A stretch of 64,000 nt of DNA from Rhizobium bangladeshense (GTDB lineage: Bacteria; Pseudomonadota; Alphaproteobacteria; Rhizobiales; Rhizobiaceae): NCBI RefSeq assembly GCF_017357245.1, contig NZ_CP071612.1, positions 3,808,001-3,872,000 on the forward strand, given 5' to 3'. Under the pieces are notes generated by a model, which worked only from the letters and a program-made list of their open reading frames with translations, was not told the origin of the DNA and ran no database searches. The position numbers and the translations under genes were made by a program. Shown here piece after piece: positions 33,038 through 42,279 of the stretch (position 1 is the first letter of the stretch; each line of letters opens with the position of its first letter).

Positions 33038-35251
33038 TCAGGCCGCGCCGAGGCGGCGCCGGGTTGACGGCTCCGCAGCACGAAGTTCGTTTAGCATCTC
33101 GGTAATCCGCTCGGCCGCCAGGGGCCTTCCGAACAAATAGCCCTGCAGGCAGTCGCAGCCGAACAGGCGCATGGCGACAGCCTGTCCCTCGGTCTCTATG
33201 CCTTCAGCCGTCACCGGGATATCGAGCGAGCGTGCGAGCGCCACCGTCGCCTGCAGCATTTCGCGCTGGCGTTTGTCCTCGTTGACGCCCATGACCAGCG
33301 AGCGGTCGATCTTGATGCGGTCGAAGCCGAACTGTCTGAGATAGCCGATCGAAGAGAAGCCGGAACCGAAGTCGTCGAGCGCTACCTTGACCCCCAGCCC
33401 CTTCAGCCGCTCGATCGACTGGCGGGTACGCTGCGGGTTCTGGATCATATAGCCTTCGGTGATCTCGAGGGTGATGCGGCTGGGCTGGATCTCCGTCTGC
33501 TTCAACACGTAGCGCACATAATCGGTGAAGGCGGGATTTCGGAACTGGCCCGGCGAAACGTTGACCGAGACGTCCAGTTCCGGCCACTGCCTGGCCGTTT
33601 CGCAGGCCTTGCGCAGCACGAACAGGCCGAGCGATTCGATGAGGCCGCTGGTCTCGGCGATCGGAATGAACAGCTCGGGCGAAACCGGGCCATGGCCCGG
33701 ACGGTTCCACCGCACCAGCGCCTCGACACCCGTCAGCTCATGCGAGGCCGCATCGACCAGCGGCTGGTAGACGAGTGTCAGGTCGCCGCCTTCAATGGCG
33801 ATTCTGAGATCGAGCTCGAGCGCATTGCGCTGCTGCCGGTCCGCATCCATCGACGGATCGTAAAGCGTCATGCGCGCACGGCCCGCCTCCTTTGCCTTGT
33901 ACATTGCAAGGTCGGAACGGCGCACCAGTTCCTCGCGATCAATTGCGCCGGCAGGCGACATGGCGATGCCGATGCTGGCGCCGACGACGACGACACGTCG
34001 ACCGATTTCCAGCGGCTCGACGAGGAAATCGAGAATTTGCTCGGCAAGCTGCAGGGCGGCGGCATTCTCGCCGTCGGAGAGGAAGGCTATCGCAAATTCA
34101 TCCCCGCCGATGCGGGCGAGAACCGCGCCCTGTGGGATCAACACCTTGAGCCCAGCCGCGACCGCGCGGATCAACTGATCACCGGTACCGTGTCCATAGC
34201 TGTCATTGACTTCCTTGAAGCCATCGAGGTCGAGATAGAGGAGCAGCACGTTGCGCTTGCTCTGGCGCGCTTCGAAGACGAAACGATCGACGGCGAGCCC
34301 GAGGCCGTCGCGATTGGAAAGGCCGCTCAGCCTGTCGCGCAGCGCCTCCTCCCGCGCGCTGTTTTCCTCCGCCTTCAGGCGCCGGCCAGCCAGCCAACCG
34401 ATGACCAGCAGCACCACGAAGAAAAGCCCGACGAGACCGAGCGCCTGGATGACCATCGGCCGCACCTGCGCATAGGCAATATTGCCGGGCGAGCGCGAAT
34501 TCCAGACGAGCTTGCCGATCGTGGCCCCCGCCGGATCGACGATCGGTACGAGATACTCGGCCTCGAAACTTGGCGACGCCAGCCTCAGACCGCCGATCAC
34601 ATAGGTCTCGCCGAGCCCTGCCACTCTGGCGTCATCGAGATGACGGGCGAAAACAAGGTAGCGGTGCTGACCGGCAGGCACATCAAGCGCGCCAGATTTC
34701 TTCCGCACCAATGCCACGCCGACAGCGGCAATGCCGCGTTTGGTGCGAACGAAACCGACTGCCTGGGGAGTATCGGCGGGGCCGGCCGCCTTCACCGCGT
34801 CGAACAGTTTCCACAGCGAAGTCGCGAAGAAGTCCGCGGGCGGCTCCTCCATCGGTTTGCCGTCCCGATAGGCCATGATCGAATTCTTCGCGTCATCGAT
34901 AACGATCGCCATGTCGAAAAGCGAGCTGTTGACCGACATCTCGCCGTAGTTGCTGACCGTCCACGCCATGCCATCGGGCATATAGACGTTGGCGGCGGCA
35001 TCGTCCCAGGCTGCATAATCGTCTAGCGTCGCACCGAGCTGATCCTCGAAGGTCTTCAACGCGCCGATTGTCGTTTCGCGCGAACGCTCGTCATCTAGGA
35101 CATTGGCATTTTCAGCCACGCGCTCGATTGCCGTCAACACCATGATGGTGGCGACCGCGACGATGACGGCAAAGGAAAACAACACGCCCGTGACGGTGAT
35201 GTGACGGCCTATTCCTGAACCCTTGCTCTGCAATTTTCCGAGTATTTGCAT
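33038..35251 (-). CDS. CHASE4-GGDEF-EAL membrane c-di-GMP enzyme
   Basis: A 737-residue bifunctional signalling protein. An N-terminal helix (residues about 17-40) and a second around 270-290 bracket a periplasmic CHASE4-like sensor with LDDYAAWDDAAANVY. Inside, the GGDEF domain is intact (LARIGGDEFAIAF; LDLDGFKEVNDSYGHGTGD) and the EAL domain has GVEALVRW, LEITEGYM, DDFGSGFSSIGYL and IKIDRSLV. Both synthesis and hydrolysis of c-di-GMP are therefore possible; which dominates cannot be judged. GGGAGCC precedes ATG 35251. It is a single-gene unit. Confidence 0.92.
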   Translation of the reverse strand: MQILGKLQSKGSGIGRHITVTGVLFSFAVIVAVATIMVLTAIERVAENANVLDDERSRETTIGALKTFEDQLGATLDDYAAWDDAAANVYMPDGMAWTVSNYGEMSVNSSLFDMAIVIDDAKNSIMAYRDGKPMEEPPADFFATSLWKLFDAVKAAGPADTPQAVGFVRTKRGIAAVGVALVRKKSGALDVPAGQHRYLVFARHLDDARVAGLGETYVIGGLRLASPSFEAEYLVPIVDPAGATIGKLVWNSRSPGNIAYAQVRPMVIQALGLVGLFFVVLLVIGWLAGRRLKAEENSAREEALRDRLSGLSNRDGLGLAVDRFVFEARQSKRNVLLLYLDLDGFKEVNDSYGHGTGDQLIRAVAAGLKVLIPQGAVLARIGGDEFAIAFLSDGENAAALQLAEQILDFLVEPLEIGRRVVVVGASIGIAMSPAGAIDREELVRRSDLAMYKAKEAGRARMTLYDPSMDADRQQRNALELDLRIAIEGGDLTLVYQPLVDAASHELTGVEALVRWNRPGHGPVSPELFIPIAETSGLIESLGLFVLRKACETARQWPELDVSVNVSPGQFRNPAFTDYVRYVLKQTEIQPSRITLEITEGYMIQNPQRTRQSIERLKGLGVKVALDDFGSGFSSIGYLRQFGFDRIKIDRSLVMGVNEDKRQREMLQATVALARSLDIPVTAEGIETEGQAVAMRLFGCDCLQGYLFGRPLAAERITEMLNELRAAEPSTRRRLGAA

Positions 35252-35391
35252 TCCGGCTCCCTGACCACCGGACTCTGCCAGCCAAGGGTTCAGAAACGTT
35301 TAAGCAACCGTCTGCTGCAGACTTCGGCCGTCTATTTTTTCGCCGTCGGCACGAGCTCAAAGCGAGCACCTGGGGTCGCCTGCCATCGAAG

Positions 35392-36777
35392 TCAGATGGC
35401 CTGCTGACCTGGCTTGTGATTGCCTTTCGGAAATTGCGCCGCGAGTTCGCGATACCATTTGCCGCTCTTCTTCACCATGCGCAGCTGCGTCTCATAATTG
35501 ACATGGACGAGACCAAAGCGCATGCGATAGCCTTCCGCCCATTCGAAATTATCCATCAGGCTCCAGGCAAAATAGCCGCGCACGGGATAGCCGTCCTTGA
35601 TGAGGTCGGCCACGGCATCTAGATGGCCGCCGAGATAGTCCAGACGCATCCTGTCGTCGACCTCGCCGTCGACAACATCGGTATTGTCGCATGCGCCGTT
35701 CTCGGTGATGTAGCATTCCGGCAGGTCGTAGCGGCGATAGAGGTCCTCGACCAGGAGCTTCAGGCCTGGCGCATAGATTTCCCAGCCGATGTCGGTCTTG
35801 ACGTCGCTTGCCGGCGGCGCCTTCACCGTCCAAGGGAAATCGCCCTGGCGTTCGGCATCGTCGGCGACCCGCTCGGGCGTGTAGTAGTTCAAGCCCCACC
35901 AGTCGAGTTTCTGGCTGATCAGCGTCAGATCGCCGTCCTCGATCACCGGCATGCGGTCACCGAGCGCTTCGACGAATTGCTTCGGATATTCGCCCTTGAA
36001 GACAGGATCGAAGAAGGCGCCATTGTGGAACTGATGCGCGCGTTCGCCAGCGGCAAGATCGGCCGGGCTGTCGGAGCCGGGAATGATCGAGGCGGCGTTG
36101 AGCACCAGCCCGACCGGCACGTTCGGGGCTTCCGAACGGATCGCCTCGACACCGAGGCCGTGGGCAAGGTTCATGTAATGCATGGCGTGAAGAGCGGCCT
36201 GCATATTGCGCTCGCCAGGGGCATGGATGCCGTAGAGGTGGCTCAGCCAGACGATGCACCAGGGCTCATTGAAAGTCGCGACCGCGTCGAGGCGATCGCC
36301 GAGGCGGTTCATGACAGTCTTGGCATAACGCTGAAAGGCATAAGCGGTGGAACGCGCCGTCCAGCCTCCATCGCCGGCGAGCAGCAGAGGCAGGTCCCAG
36401 TGGTAGAGCGTCGCAAAGGTCTTGATCCCTCGCGCCTTACAACCATCGACAAGACGGTCGTAGAAATCGAGGCCGGCCTCGTTCACCGGGCCTGTGCCCT
36501 CGGGAATGATGCGCGGCCAGGCGATGGAGAAACGATAGGCTTCGACGCCCATCTCTTTGATGAGATCCAGGTCCTGCTCCAGCCGGTTGTAGTGGTCGCA
36601 GGCAATGTCGCCGTTGTCGCGATTATGGACCCTGCCGGGCATATTGCAGAAAGCGTCCCAAATCGACGGCTTGCGCCCATCGGCCCTGCTGGCACCCTCG
36701 ATCTGGAAAGCGGCGGTGGCGACGCCAAAGGTGAAATCGCCGGGAAAGCGGCCTGCAAGCGTCTTTGCATCGATCAT
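35392..36777 (-). CDS. GH1 family beta-glucosidase
   Basis: A 461-residue cytosolic glycosidase of family GH1. The retaining mechanism's acid/base is in ATFNEPWC and the nucleophile in CYITENGACD. The N-terminal FPGDFTFGVATAAFQIEGA is the GH1 signature. It has no signal peptide, so it would cleave oligosaccharides imported from outside. ATG 36777 is used. It stands alone, preceded by a perfect LacI-type palindrome (36867-36880), suggesting regulation by a sugar-responsive repressor whose gene is not adjacent. Substrate range (cellobiose or others) is unresolved. Confidence 0.95.
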   Translation of the reverse strand: MIDAKTLAGRFPGDFTFGVATAAFQIEGASRADGRKPSIWDAFCNMPGRVHNRDNGDIACDHYNRLEQDLDLIKEMGVEAYRFSIAWPRIIPEGTGPVNEAGLDFYDRLVDGCKARGIKTFATLYHWDLPLLLAGDGGWTARSTAYAFQRYAKTVMNRLGDRLDAVATFNEPWCIVWLSHLYGIHAPGERNMQAALHAMHYMNLAHGLGVEAIRSEAPNVPVGLVLNAASIIPGSDSPADLAAGERAHQFHNGAFFDPVFKGEYPKQFVEALGDRMPVIEDGDLTLISQKLDWWGLNYYTPERVADDAERQGDFPWTVKAPPASDVKTDIGWEIYAPGLKLLVEDLYRRYDLPECYITENGACDNTDVVDGEVDDRMRLDYLGGHLDAVADLIKDGYPVRGYFAWSLMDNFEWAEGYRMRFGLVHVNYETQLRMVKKSGKWYRELAAQFPKGNHKPGQQAI

Positions 36778-36866
36778 CTGTAATCCCCGTCTCTCACTGA
36801 TTGGACTGACCCGTGGGCGGATTTAGCCAAGCCGCATTGCAAAGTACAGGTCTCCACAACGAAAAA

Positions 36867-36880
36867 CTGCAACGTTGCAG
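36867..36880. promoter_or_regulatory. LacI-type operator palindrome before beta-glucosidase
   Basis: CTGCAACGTTGCAG is a perfect 14-bp palindrome with the central CG typical of LacI-family operators. It lies 90 bases before the glucosidase start on the minus strand and 160 bases before the DoxX gene on the plus strand. Either or both could be controlled. Confidence 0.5.
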
Positions 36881-37039
36881 TACGAAAGGCAGAGCAGCCA
36901 TATGGCGCTGTTCCTCGCTCCCAATTGCCATGTTTTCCGCCCCGGCGCTCTCATAACGCGAATGTCAGCAGTCGTGATTTGCTGCCAGGCTCACCATCGC
37001 TACACAGCGGAAGACATCGTAGAACATGAAAGGAATCCA

Positions 37040-37441
37040 ATGCTGTCTTCGATCCACCTGTTGCAGCCCCATCTGCTGAGCCTGCTCCGTATCGTCTCGT
37101 CGCTCGTGCTTTTCAGTTATGGAACGCAGAAGATCCTGCACTTTCCGGCGGCGGCAAGCGTGCCGCCGATGGGCTCGCTCCCCTGGATCGCCGGGCTGAT
37201 CGAACTCATCCTCGGCTTCCTCGTCCTGGTGGGATTCCAGACACGCATCGCAGCTTTCGTGCTCTCGGGGCTGATGGCCTTCGCCTATTTTATCGGCCAT
37301 GCGGGGAAGAGCTTTTATCCCGCGCAGAACGGCGGCGTCGCTGCGATCCTGTTCTGCTTCGTGTTTCTCTATCTGGTGGCGGCAGGCGCCGGCCCACTCA
37401 GCGTCGACGGCCTCATGAAGCGCAACCACGCTACGGCCTGA
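37040..37441 (+). CDS. DoxX-family membrane protein
   Basis: A 133-residue protein with four hydrophobic helices. The family pattern is seen in LLRIVSSLVLFSYGTQKIL at the N-terminus, then LPWIAGLIELILGFLVLVG, and a stretch ending YFIGHAGKSFYPAQNGG. DoxX members are inner-membrane proteins linked to quinol oxidation or redox stress; this one has no clear partner. ATG 37040 has AAGGAATCC upstream; an open frame to 36875 adds 55 residues that look noncoding. The 262-base intergenic region upstream contains the operator palindrome noted separately. Confidence 0.82.
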   Translation: MLSSIHLLQPHLLSLLRIVSSLVLFSYGTQKILHFPAAASVPPMGSLPWIAGLIELILGFLVLVGFQTRIAAFVLSGLMAFAYFIGHAGKSFYPAQNGGVAAILFCFVFLYLVAAGAGPLSVDGLMKRNHATA

Positions 37442-37530
37442 GACATGATGATAAGCCGAGGCGACCCAAGGCCGCCTCGGCATTGCTCACGACTCCGCCC
37501 CACACCATCTGAGGCGCGGATCGTCAAAGC

Positions 37531-38718
37531 TTAGAGTTTCACCCAGGCGCCGTTTTTCTTGGACGAGGCAACGCAGGCCTCGACGAAGGCGACACCCTTC
37601 ACGCCATCGTCGACGGTGGGATAGACCACCGCCTTATCGACTTCCTTGCCCTTCTTGCGGGCGTTGATCGCATGCGCGGCTTCCGTATAGATCGTCGCAA
37701 AAGCTTCGAGGTAACCTTCCGGATGCCCTGACGGCACGCGCGAAACGCGGCCGGCCGCAGCGCCTGCGCCGGCGCCGCCACGGGTGATCAGCCGCTTCGG
37801 CTCGCCGAATGGCGTGTACCAGAGGTAGTTCGGATCTTTCTGGGTCCATTCCAGTCCGCCCTTGGTGCCGTAGACGCGAACCATCAGGCCGTTCTCATGG
37901 CCCGGCGCCACCTGGCTGCACCAGAGCATGCCCTTGGCCGGCTTCTCCGAACCCTTCGCCTTGAAGCGCAGCATGACATGGGCGTTGTCATCAAGCCGGC
38001 GAACGGGCACGAAACTGTCGAGATCGGCGGCAAGGCTGTCGAGCTCCAGACCGGTGATGAAGGAGGCCAGATTATAGGCATGCGTGCCGATATCGCCTGT
38101 AGACCCGCCGACGCCGGACTGGGCCGGATCGGTGCGCCAAGCGGCCTGCTTTTGGCCGGTCTGCTCGACCGCTTCCGTCAACCAATCCTGCGGATATTCG
38201 GCCTGGACCACCCTGATATCGCCGAGTTCGCCGTTCGCGACCATCTCGCGCGCTTGACGGACCATCGGATAGCCGGTGTAATTATGTGTCAGCACGAAAA
38301 GCGCGCCGCTCTCGTCGGCCACCTTCTTCAGCTTCTTCGCATCGGCAAGGTTTGATGTCAGCGGCTTGTCGCAGATGACATGGATGCCGCGCTTCAAAAA
38401 TTCCTTGGCCGCATCGTAGTGCACATGGTTCGGCGTGACGATCGCCACCGCCTCGATGCCGTTCTTCAGCTTCGCCTCGCGGATCGCCATCTCGCGGTAG
38501 CTGGAGTAGGTCCGCGACGGGTCGAGGCCAAGATCACGGCCAGACTGGACAGCCTTATCAGGCGTCGACGACAGCGCGCCGGCGACGAGATCGTATTGAT
38601 CGTCAATCCGCGCCGCGATGCGGTGCACCGCACCGATGAATGCGCCGGCGCCGCCGCCCACCATGCCGAGCCGGATGCGCGGCTCACGGGTCTGTTCGGA
38701 TGATGCTTCGATTGCCAT
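37531..38718 (-). CDS. Gfo/Idh/MocA-family oxidoreductase
   Basis: NAD(P)-dependent sugar dehydrogenase-like protein of 395 residues. The Rossmann motif is LGMVGGGAGAFIGAVHRIA. The catalytic EKP-type motif appears as HVICDKPLTSN, with Asp in place of Glu and Lys retained, and GDIGTHAYNLASFITG supplies the Asp and His of the active site. The upstream gene on the same strand encodes a TIM-barrel isomerase/epimerase, and the two probably form an operon separated by a repeat with a hairpin. Such pairs oxidise a sugar, often to a 3-keto form, and then rearrange or cleave it. The specific sugar is unknown. Confidence 0.88.
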   Translation of the reverse strand: MAIEASSEQTREPRIRLGMVGGGAGAFIGAVHRIAARIDDQYDLVAGALSSTPDKAVQSGRDLGLDPSRTYSSYREMAIREAKLKNGIEAVAIVTPNHVHYDAAKEFLKRGIHVICDKPLTSNLADAKKLKKVADESGALFVLTHNYTGYPMVRQAREMVANGELGDIRVVQAEYPQDWLTEAVEQTGQKQAAWRTDPAQSGVGGSTGDIGTHAYNLASFITGLELDSLAADLDSFVPVRRLDDNAHVMLRFKAKGSEKPAKGMLWCSQVAPGHENGLMVRVYGTKGGLEWTQKDPNYLWYTPFGEPKRLITRGGAGAGAAAGRVSRVPSGHPEGYLEAFATIYTEAAHAINARKKGKEVDKAVVYPTVDDGVKGVAFVEACVASSKKNGAWVKL

Positions 38719-38751
38719 TCTTGTCCTCCTGAAATTTCTTGTTTGGAGATC

Positions 38752-38857
38752 AATCCCCTCTGCCCTGCCGGGCCTCTCCCCACAATTCGGGAGAAAATCC
38801 GCGGCAGCGCCACAACAAGCCCCTCCCCTTTTTTGGGGAGGGGCTGGGCAGGGGATT
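38752..38857. repeat. Intergenic palindromic element with perfect 11-bp hairpin
   Basis: Outer inverted ends AATCCCCT/AGGGGATT enclose a perfect stem AGCCCCTCCCC / GGGGAGGGGCT (38818-38828 and 38835-38845) with a T6 loop. It is the same class as the elements at 46526 and 61352 (CCCCTC...CTTCTCCCC type). It lies between two cotranscribed sugar genes and may affect transcript stability. Confidence 0.6.
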
Positions 38858-38864
38858 TCTCTCT

Positions 38865-39917
38865 TTAAAGTCCGAGCATCCGCCGATTGGCCGCCTGGTC
38901 GGTGCCGCCGGCGGCGAAATCATCGAAGGCCTTTTCGGTGACGCGGATGATATGGGCGGCGACGAATTCGGCACCCTCACGGGCGCCATCCTCCGGATGC
39001 TTCAGCGCACATTCCCATTCGACCACGGCCCATCCGTCGAAATTATTGGCCGTCATCTTCGAGAAGACCGCGCCGAAATCGACCTGGCCGTCGCCGAGAG
39101 AACGGAAGCGGCCGGCGCGTTCTACCCAGCCTTGATAGCCGCCATAGACGCCTTGGCGACCGGTCGGGTTGAACTCCGCATCCTTGACGTGGAACATCTT
39201 GATGCGGTCCTTGTAGATGTCGATGTTCTCGAGATAATCCAGGCACTGCAGAACATAGTGCGAGGGATCGTAGAGCATGTTGGCGCGCGGATGGCCCTTC
39301 ACGCGCTCCAGGAACATCTCGAATGTGATGCCGTCATGCAGGTCCTCGCCCGGATGAATCTCGTAGCAGACGTCGACGCCGTTCTCGTCCGCATGGTTGA
39401 GGATCGGGGTCCAGCGGAGGGCAAGCTCGTCGAAGGCGGTCTCGACCAGACCGGCCGGGCGCTGTGGCCAGGGATAGATGAAAGGCCAGGCAAGCGCGCC
39501 AGAGAAGGTTGCGTGCGCCTTGAGGCCAAGGTTTTTCGATGCGGTCAGCGCCATCTTGACCTGCTCGACCGCCCATTCCTGACGGGCCTTCGGATTGCCA
39601 CGCACCTCAGGCGCCGCGAAACCGTCGAAAGCTTCGTCATAGGCCGGGTGAACGGCGACGAGCTGGCCCTGCAAATGGGTGGAGAGCTCGGTAATCTCGA
39701 TGCCATTTTCGCGGGCCTTGCCGGCGAATTCGTCACAATAATCCTTGGATGTGGCAGCCTTCTTCAGATCGATCAGCTGGCTCGCCCAGGTCGGCACCTG
39801 GACACCCTTATAGCCGATACCGGCCGCCCATTTGGTTATCGCGTCCCAGGAATTGAAAGGCGCGGTGTCACCCGCAAACTGGCCAAGGAAAAGGCCGGGA
39901 CCCTTGATCGTCTTCAT
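38865..39917 (-). CDS. Sugar phosphate isomerase/epimerase (AP-endonuclease-2-like TIM barrel)
   Basis: A 350-residue TIM-barrel protein. Typical metal-site elements of the xylose-isomerase-like family are visible: ELSTHLQGQLVAVHPAYDEA, VCYEIHPGEDLHDG, MLYDPSHYVLQ, MFHVKDAEFNP and the C-terminal VVEWECALKHPEDG. These provide Glu, His, Asp and Glu ligands. The start 39917 follows GGAGGAATCTGAC. It precedes the Gfo/Idh gene and follows, in divergent sense, no partner. A LacI-like palindrome (AAACGTTT) lies 29 bases upstream. Isomerisation or epimerisation of a sugar or its 3-keto derivative is the family role; the substrate is open. Confidence 0.85.
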   Translation of the reverse strand: MKTIKGPGLFLGQFAGDTAPFNSWDAITKWAAGIGYKGVQVPTWASQLIDLKKAATSKDYCDEFAGKARENGIEITELSTHLQGQLVAVHPAYDEAFDGFAAPEVRGNPKARQEWAVEQVKMALTASKNLGLKAHATFSGALAWPFIYPWPQRPAGLVETAFDELALRWTPILNHADENGVDVCYEIHPGEDLHDGITFEMFLERVKGHPRANMLYDPSHYVLQCLDYLENIDIYKDRIKMFHVKDAEFNPTGRQGVYGGYQGWVERAGRFRSLGDGQVDFGAVFSKMTANNFDGWAVVEWECALKHPEDGAREGAEFVAAHIIRVTEKAFDDFAAGGTDQAANRRMLGL

Positions 39918-39945
39918 GTCAGATTCCTCCCTGAATATCTGCCGT

Positions 39946-39953
39946 AAACGTTT
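39946..39953. promoter_or_regulatory. Short LacI-like palindrome upstream of the isomerase
   Basis: AAACGTTT within CGTAAACGTTTCTG is an 8-bp palindrome with central CG, 29 bases before the isomerase start. It resembles half of the operator sites at 43940-43974 and could be bound by the same LacI regulator. Confidence 0.3.
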
Positions 39954-40117
39954 CTGAGAACTTGTAGCACGCATTTGGGCGGGAGCAAGGTGCCTCCTCA
40001 CCCTTGGCTCGGAGACTTGCGGCGAGACCAGATGCGGTATGGCTGCGACCTAATCATGATGGGCTTTGACGAGCAAGAGGTACGTGCAGCATTTTCGGCT
40101 ATGCACCGAAATGAAAG

Positions 40118-40149
40118 CGAAAATGCGCCCATCCTTTCGAATGGGCGCA
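40118..40149 (-). terminator. Intrinsic terminator of the sugar ABC operon
   Basis: TGCGCCCAT (40124-40132) pairs with ATGGGCGCA (40141-40149) across an 8-base loop. On the minus strand the stem is followed by TTTTCG. It lies 16 bases after the stop of the binding-protein gene, the last gene of the operon. Confidence 0.8.
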
Positions 40150-40165
40150 CTCCAATGCCGATAGA

Positions 40166-41113
40166 TCAGAACGGAGAATCCGGGAAGTAGAAGTCCTCAG
40201 CGTTCTCCTTAGTGACGAGCGTCGCGTCGAGGATGTAGTTGCCGTGGACAGGAACCTGATCGTAAAGGGCCGCGGCTGTCAGCTCCATGGCCGTGCCGAC
40301 CATCGCCGGCGGATAGAGAACATCAACCGGGATCATCTTGTCGCCGTCCATAACCTTTTTGATCATGTCCTTGGAGCCGGCGCCAGCGACGACATATTTG
40401 ATGTCCGTGCGCTTGGCCTGCTCGATCGCCTGAAGAACGCCGACGGCCATGTCGTCGTCCTGGCACCATACGACGTCGATCTTCTGGTACTTTGTCAGGT
40501 AATCCTGCATGACCTTGAAGGCGTCGTCGCGATTCCAGTTGCCATACTGGCGATCGAGAACCTTGACGTTCGAACCGGCGATGCCCTTGTCGAAGCCGTC
40601 CTGCCGCTGCTGGTCGATCGGGATCGGCAGGCCGCGGATGATGACAACTTCGGCGTCCGGCGTATTCTCCTTGATGTACTTGCCGGCGACTTCGCCGAGA
40701 GCCGGGTTGTTGCCGGCAACGTAGAGATCGCGCACCGAGCTGTCGTTGTTGCTAGGTGCCCGGTCGACGAGAGCAACGAACTTGCCCTTGTCCTTGACTT
40801 CCTTGATAGCGTTGACGAGCGGATCCGGGTCGGACGGCAGGATGACGAGGGCATCAATGCCCTGCGTATCAAGATCCTGAACTGCATTGGCCTGGCTGGC
40901 GGCATCAGGGGAGGTCTTGACTATCACGTTGAGACCCGGATGCTCGGCCATCAGCAGCTTGGCGACGCGTTCAGCATGGAACACGACACCCGAGGTCCAG
41001 CCGTGGTCAGCGGCGGGAATGGACACCCCGATCGTAAATTTCTTATCCTGGGCATAGGCCGTGCCGGCAACAGTCAACGCCGCAACAGCCAAACCCAACA
41101 TCAATTTCCGCAT
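40166..41113 (-). CDS. Sugar ABC transporter periplasmic binding protein
   Basis: A 315-residue receptor of the RbsB-like type-I fold with a signal peptide (MRKLMLGLAVAALTVAGTAYA). The mature start FTIGVSIPAADHGWTSGVVF and the hinge regions LDTQGIDALVILPSDPDPLV and AQDLYVAGNN-type sequence (here DLYVAGNNPALGEVAG) are those of sugar receptors. The final VDVLYPPAMVGTAMELTA is typical too. ATG 41113 follows GGGAGGAAATAGC. It is transcribed last, after the ATPase and permease. The sugar is not determined; it lies in a catabolic neighbourhood with a sugar dehydrogenase and isomerase. Confidence 0.9.
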   Translation of the reverse strand: MRKLMLGLAVAALTVAGTAYAQDKKFTIGVSIPAADHGWTSGVVFHAERVAKLLMAEHPGLNVIVKTSPDAASQANAVQDLDTQGIDALVILPSDPDPLVNAIKEVKDKGKFVALVDRAPSNNDSSVRDLYVAGNNPALGEVAGKYIKENTPDAEVVIIRGLPIPIDQQRQDGFDKGIAGSNVKVLDRQYGNWNRDDAFKVMQDYLTKYQKIDVVWCQDDDMAVGVLQAIEQAKRTDIKYVVAGAGSKDMIKKVMDGDKMIPVDVLYPPAMVGTAMELTAAALYDQVPVHGNYILDATLVTKENAEDFYFPDSPF

Positions 41114-41197
41114 GCTATTTCCTCCCAATGACTTCAGGGACTTTTCCATACTGGGACCGGACGCCCTGTAAGCCCGGCCCGATTCAGACTGGTCAGA

Positions 41198-42202
41198 TCA
41201 TGATTTTCTCACCAGCGAGCGCTGGACGAACATTGCGATGATGATGATCGCACCCTGAATGGCGCCGATCAGATATTCGCTGATGAAATTCGAAAGCAGC
41301 ATGATGTTGCCCACGAGTTCGAGAATGAAGGCCCCGCAGATCGTGCCCCAGACCCGGCCGGCACCGCCTTTGAGCGCCGTGCCGCCGACAACGACGGCGG
41401 TGATCGCCTGCAGTTCCCAGAGGATTCCCGTCGTCGCCGAGGTCGAGCCGAGGCGCGGAACATAGAGCAGCACGGCGATGGCGACGCAAAGCCCCTGGAT
41501 CACGAAGGCGATTGTACGCACGCGGTCGACGGCGATGCCCGAATAGCGGGCGACATCACTGTTTGATCCCACGGCCACGACATGGCGTCCGTATCTGGTG
41601 CGATAGAGGACAAATGCCGCGACCGCCGTCACCGCAAGAATCACTACGATCGGCACCGGCACGCCGGCGATAGTGCCGAAATAGGCGGGACGATAGAGCG
41701 TCTGGATGTCGGGCGAGCGAAGCGTAATCGCGCCGCCCTGCGACAGCCATGTCGTCAGACCGCGATAGATGCCCATCGTACCGAGCGTGGCGATGAAAGG
41801 TTCGATCTTGCCAACCGTGGTGATGAGGCCATTCGCCAGGCCGCAGAGCGCACCGGCGGCGACCGTGAAGACGACCGCAGCGATCAGCATCAAGGCCGGA
41901 TTTTCGATGGCAGCCGAATTCATCAGCAAGATCATCAGGCTGGCGACGAAAGCCACCATGGAACCCACCGAGAGATCGAGGTCGCCCGCTGATATCACGA
42001 AGGTCGCGCCGACCGCGATGATGGCGATGAAGGCGCTGCGCGTCGCGACGTTGGCAAGGTTGGTGACGCCAATGAAATTCGGATTGACCAGGGCTCCGAC
42101 GATCAGGAGCAGTGCTAAGGCGACGAAAGGCGCGACCGCACGCAGGTCGACATCCCGCCAGGACCGGCGCCGGATTTCCCTGGTCTCCTCGTTGACACTC
42201 AT
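41198..42202 (-). CDS. Sugar ABC transporter permease (RbsC type)
   Basis: A 334-residue permease with 8-10 hydrophobic helices. The ribose-type signature is ATFVISAGDLDLSVGSMVAF near residue 75 and VVVGGTALKGGAGRVWGTIC near the C-terminal third. ATG 42202 is used, with GGAGG 12 bases upstream; a TTG four codons earlier is an alternative. It lies between the ATPase and receptor genes with gaps of 77 and 84 bases and is thus part of one transcript. Confidence 0.92.
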   Translation of the reverse strand: MSVNEETREIRRRSWRDVDLRAVAPFVALALLLIVGALVNPNFIGVTNLANVATRSAFIAIIAVGATFVISAGDLDLSVGSMVAFVASLMILLMNSAAIENPALMLIAAVVFTVAAGALCGLANGLITTVGKIEPFIATLGTMGIYRGLTTWLSQGGAITLRSPDIQTLYRPAYFGTIAGVPVPIVVILAVTAVAAFVLYRTRYGRHVVAVGSNSDVARYSGIAVDRVRTIAFVIQGLCVAIAVLLYVPRLGSTSATTGILWELQAITAVVVGGTALKGGAGRVWGTICGAFILELVGNIMLLSNFISEYLIGAIQGAIIIIAMFVQRSLVRKS

Positions 42203-42279
42203 TTCCAAAACCAACCTCCGATCCCATAATCTCTGGGCATGTTATTTATCGTCCGCATCTGCCAAGCCCGCTTCCACCC

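Noticed and set aside
33692..35026. 444-codon plus-strand open frame opposite the CHASE4-GGDEF-EAL gene
   Set aside because: It is the reverse-strand image of intact GGDEF and EAL motifs and has no recognisable domain.
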